Source of the DNA: Gemmatimonadota bacterium
GTDB taxonomy: Bacteria; Gemmatimonadota; Gemmatimonadetes; Longimicrobiales; Gaopeijiaceae
Reading direction: 5' to 3'
Length of the DNA: 64,000 nucleotides
Assembly: GCA_041390105.1 (NCBI GenBank)
Contig: JAWKQO010000001.1
Coordinates: forward strand, 1,304,001-1,368,000
The notes under the pieces were generated by a model. That model made no database searches, was not told the DNA's origin, and saw only the letters and a list, made by a program, of their open reading frames with translations. The position numbers and the translations under genes were made by a program. Positions 61,912 through 64,000 of the stretch are shown here, in pieces. Each line of letters starts with the position of its first letter. Positions within the stretch are counted from its first letter, which is position 1.

Positions 61912-62799
61912 TCAGTACAGGGAGCACTCCAGATCGGAGGGCGGGGCGGGGTCGGCCGCCACCCGCAGCGCAAACGGGCCAGACGCGCTCGACAGGATGC
62001 TGGAGGCAACCACGCGGTACTCGCCGTCCTCCGGAAACGTGAGGGTCAGTCGCGCGTTGCACCCACCTGCCCCGTCGTCGTCCACCGCCATGCTTTCCAG
62101 GCCGGGCCCGTTGGCGTAGAGGATCGCGTCGAATGCTTCGCTCTCCATATCGATGGTCAAGGTCATTCCGGCCGTTCCGAGGAGCCCCCAGGCCAGGGCG
62201 GGAGACCCATCGGGGAGCGTAAAACCGCCCTGCATGAGCTCGGCCTCGACCACATCGCCATCGACGAGCATGCGCCCGTCGGTGGGCACGTCTTCCACCT
62301 GCCAGCCCCACCCGTCACCCCCACCGGCAAACGAGCAGTCGTCGCCGTCCTGGCGCGGACCCGCTTCATTGGCGGCCTTCAGCGTGAACGTGCCGCCCTC
62401 ACCCGAAATGGACGAAGCCACCACGAGGTAGGGACCATCCGCAGGAAGGACCACGTCCAACCGGGCACTGCATCCCTGCGCCCCGTCGTCGTCGGTGACG
62501 GCCTCGGCGAGACCGGGGCCCATCAGGTAGAGGTACGCGTCGAACTCCTCGCTGAGCAGCTCGAGCACGAGACCTTCGCCGGCCCTACCTTTGAGTTCCC
62601 ACGCCTGCACATGCTGGCCACCGGGTAGCGCGTAGTCGTCCGCCCCCAGCGTCCCCGCCTGTTCGTAGCCCGCCGCCAGTGTGCGCCCCTCCGTGGGCAA
62701 CAACATGAGGATCGAGCGCGACTCCTGCCCGGCCAAGCCCTGCCCTGCGAGCAAGGTCATTGCGAACGCCACCCATCCGGTCCTGCGTCTACGGGACAT
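61912..62799 (-). CDS. Exported protein with two PPC-like beta domains
   Basis: 295 residues with signal peptide (WVAFAMTLLAGQGLAGQ). Two similar halves (about 30-150 and 160-290), each with the pattern LLSEEFDAYLYLMGPGL / MESEAFDAILYANGPGL and DDDGA..GC.ARL, then YLVVASS / YRVVASS and a G-F-L end. This is the layout of bacterial pre-peptidase C-terminal domains. Function unknown. Its start overlaps the GlpD end by 11 bases. Confidence 0.82.
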   Translation of the reverse strand: MSRRRRTGWVAFAMTLLAGQGLAGQESRSILMLLPTEGRTLAAGYEQAGTLGADDYALPGGQHVQAWELKGRAGEGLVLELLSEEFDAYLYLMGPGLAEAVTDDDGAQGCSARLDVVLPADGPYLVVASSISGEGGTFTLKAANEAGPRQDGDDCSFAGGGDGWGWQVEDVPTDGRMLVDGDVVEAELMQGGFTLPDGSPALAWGLLGTAGMTLTIDMESEAFDAILYANGPGLESMAVDDDGAGGCNARLTLTFPEDGEYRVVASSILSSASGPFALRVAADPAPPSDLECSLY

Positions 62800-64000
62800 A
62801 GATCCTCGCCATCTCCGTGAAGTGCTCGACCTGCGTGTCTACCCAATGCGCATCCCGACCCAACGCGGTGGCCATCACCGCTGCCACGGTCGGAGCGGCC
62901 TCCACCGCCGCGCGCGCGTCCAATATGAGACTGCGACTCCGCCGCGCGAGTACGTCATCCACGGTGCGGGCCATCTCCTCGCGCACGAACCAGACGACCT
63001 CTCCAACGGTGAGCTCGAGTCGCTCGTGCACGGCCTGATCCCAGCCTGCCTGCGCCTCGATCACCGCCTCCACCTCCGGCGCATCCGACCCGTAGGACGC
63101 GAGGCGGCCGAAGCGCTCCGCGTGCGCGTGGTAGCCATGCAGCCGAAGCTCGCGCGTGACGCAGTCGCGGGGTTCCAGGCCGGCCAGGGGAACGGCGAAG
63201 TCCACGGCATCCTCCGCCATGCGGCGATAGGTGGTCCATTTCCCTCCGGCGATGGTCACCAAGCCACTCTCGGACACCTGGATGGAATGCTCGCGCGAGA
63301 TCTTCGCGGTATCTCCGCTCTCCGCCACGCTCCCCACCAAGGGGCGGATCCCGGCGAACACAGAGAGCACGTCGGCGGGCGTGGGATCCTCCTCCAGATA
63401 GCGGGCGGCATGCTCGAGAATGAACGCCACCTCTTCAGGAAGCGGTCGAGGCTCCAGTTCCACCGACTCCAATGGCGTGTCGGTGGTCCCGATCAGGACA
63501 CGATCCAGCCAAGGGATGGCGAAGAGAACGCGCCCGTCGTCCGTGTGCGGGACCATGATCGCCGAGTCACCCGGCAGAAAGCGCTTGGGCAGCACCACAT
63601 GCACGCCCTGACTGGGGCGCACGATGGGCAGCGCGGCGGGGTCGTCCAGGCGCCGCAGGCCGTCGGTGAAGGCCCCGGTGGCGTTGATCACGAGACGGCC
63701 CGCCACGGAATGGCGAGTGTCGGCTTCCAGGTCGTGCAGCACCACGCCGGCCAGGTAGCCCTGGCCATCCCGGGTCAGGCCCGTAACCTGCGCATAGTTC
63801 AGCAGGATGGCACCCTGCTCCGCCGCAGTCATGGCCAGGTGGATGAGGAGCCGGGCATCATCGAACTGTCCGTCGTGGTAGACCACGCCTCCACGAAGAC
63901 CTTCGGTCTCGATGGTGGGCAACCGCTCGACCGTCTCTTCCTTGCTCAAGTTGCGCGAAGGCCCGAATCCGTAGCGACCGGCCAGGGCGTCGTAGACGCG
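62789..64000 (-). CDS. glpD: Glycerol-3-phosphate dehydrogenase GlpD, N-terminus beyond window
   Basis: 403 residues visible, open to the right edge. Features: GGVVYHDGQFDDARLLIHLAM, VINATGAFTDGLRRLDD, IVRPSQGVHVVLPKRFLPGD, FAIPWLDRVLIGTTDTPLE, GIRPLV and IAGGKWTTYRRMAEDAV. The C-terminal domain (about 300-403) is present. Oxidises glycerol-3-phosphate with FAD, delivering electrons to quinone. The N-terminal FAD motif is outside the window. Confidence 0.94.
   Translation of the reverse strand, partial: RVYDALAGRYGFGPSRNLSKEETVERLPTIETEGLRGGVVYHDGQFDDARLLIHLAMTAAEQGAILLNYAQVTGLTRDGQGYLAGVVLHDLEADTRHSVAGRLVINATGAFTDGLRRLDDPAALPIVRPSQGVHVVLPKRFLPGDSAIMVPHTDDGRVLFAIPWLDRVLIGTTDTPLESVELEPRPLPEEVAFILEHAARYLEEDPTPADVLSVFAGIRPLVGSVAESGDTAKISREHSIQVSESGLVTIAGGKWTTYRRMAEDAVDFAVPLAGLEPRDCVTRELRLHGYHAHAERFGRLASYGSDAPEVEAVIEAQAGWDQAVHERLELTVGEVVWFVREEMARTVDDVLARRSRSLILDARAAVEAAPTVAAVMATALGRDAHWVDTQVEHFTEMARIYVP

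Overview
The window is about 67% GC chromosomal DNA, densely coded on both strands, with many GTG starts and 1-4 base start/stop overlaps. The gene content is an inference-level match to Gemmatimonadota or a close relative: sortilin-like BNR exoproteins, DUF2723, DUF4159, CehA-type hydrolases, a TonB receptor with a carboxypeptidase-regulatory domain, a DUF4212/SSS symporter pair and many lipoproteins. I see no rRNA, tRNA, IS element, prophage or CRISPR array.

Layout. 1-3.4 kb (minus): partial NrnA-type DHH phosphoesterase, a PHP phosphoesterase, an in-frame DedA-CoaE fusion, a GspG-like protein and a small conserved-looking ORF. 3.5-8.2 kb (plus): an unknown protein, a YyaL/DUF255 protein and a fused alpha-beta 2-oxoacid dehydrogenase E1. 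8.2-15.7 kb: NDH-2 and MoeB-rhodanese (minus), a NupC transporter coupled to a PfkB kinase (plus), then DUF2723 and a lipoprotein RidA (minus). 15.8-28.6 kb: alpha/beta hydrolase, an acidic HEAT-repeat protein, an MBL hydrolase, a large sortilin-like protein, a CehA/DUF4159 pair and a Vgb-like propeller. 28.6-35.1 kb: DUF4212-SSS-PPOX operon, DUF3465, DUF1295, BON-LysM, DUF937 and a clan-A glycosidase. 35.1-41.6 kb: UdgB, TonB receptor, anti-sigma, ECF sigma and a cytochrome lipoprotein in one minus-strand run, then DUF1207. 41.7-46.8 kb: ornithine cyclodeaminase family, Rof-like protein, M20 peptidase, serine hydrolase and a repeat-containing membrane protein.

46.9-57.3 kb is the biochemical centrepiece: an almost complete tryptophan to 2-aminomuconate (kynurenine) catabolic route in two facing units. 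The plus unit encodes aminomuconate-semialdehyde dehydrogenase and a RidA/aminomuconate deaminase. The minus operon reads 3-hydroxyanthranilate dioxygenase, ACMS decarboxylase, kynureninase, kynurenine monooxygenase, tryptophan dioxygenase, kynurenine formamidase and an RlmI-type methyltransferase. The minus operon has a readable sigma70-type promoter (TTGACG, 18 bp, TACAAT). Both units carry the same 12-mer, CCCACTCCCTGG, 6-7 bases before their first start codon, which suggests a shared regulatory element. The ACMS decarboxylase has no usable ATG/GTG/TTG start that keeps its metal-binding HxH, and appears to start at CTG.

57.4-64 kb carries secreted or envelope proteins (beta-barrel, cytochrome-like lipoprotein, unknown lipoprotein, subtilase with two C-terminal repeats and a strong terminator, a two-repeat exported protein) and a GlpD cut off by the right edge.
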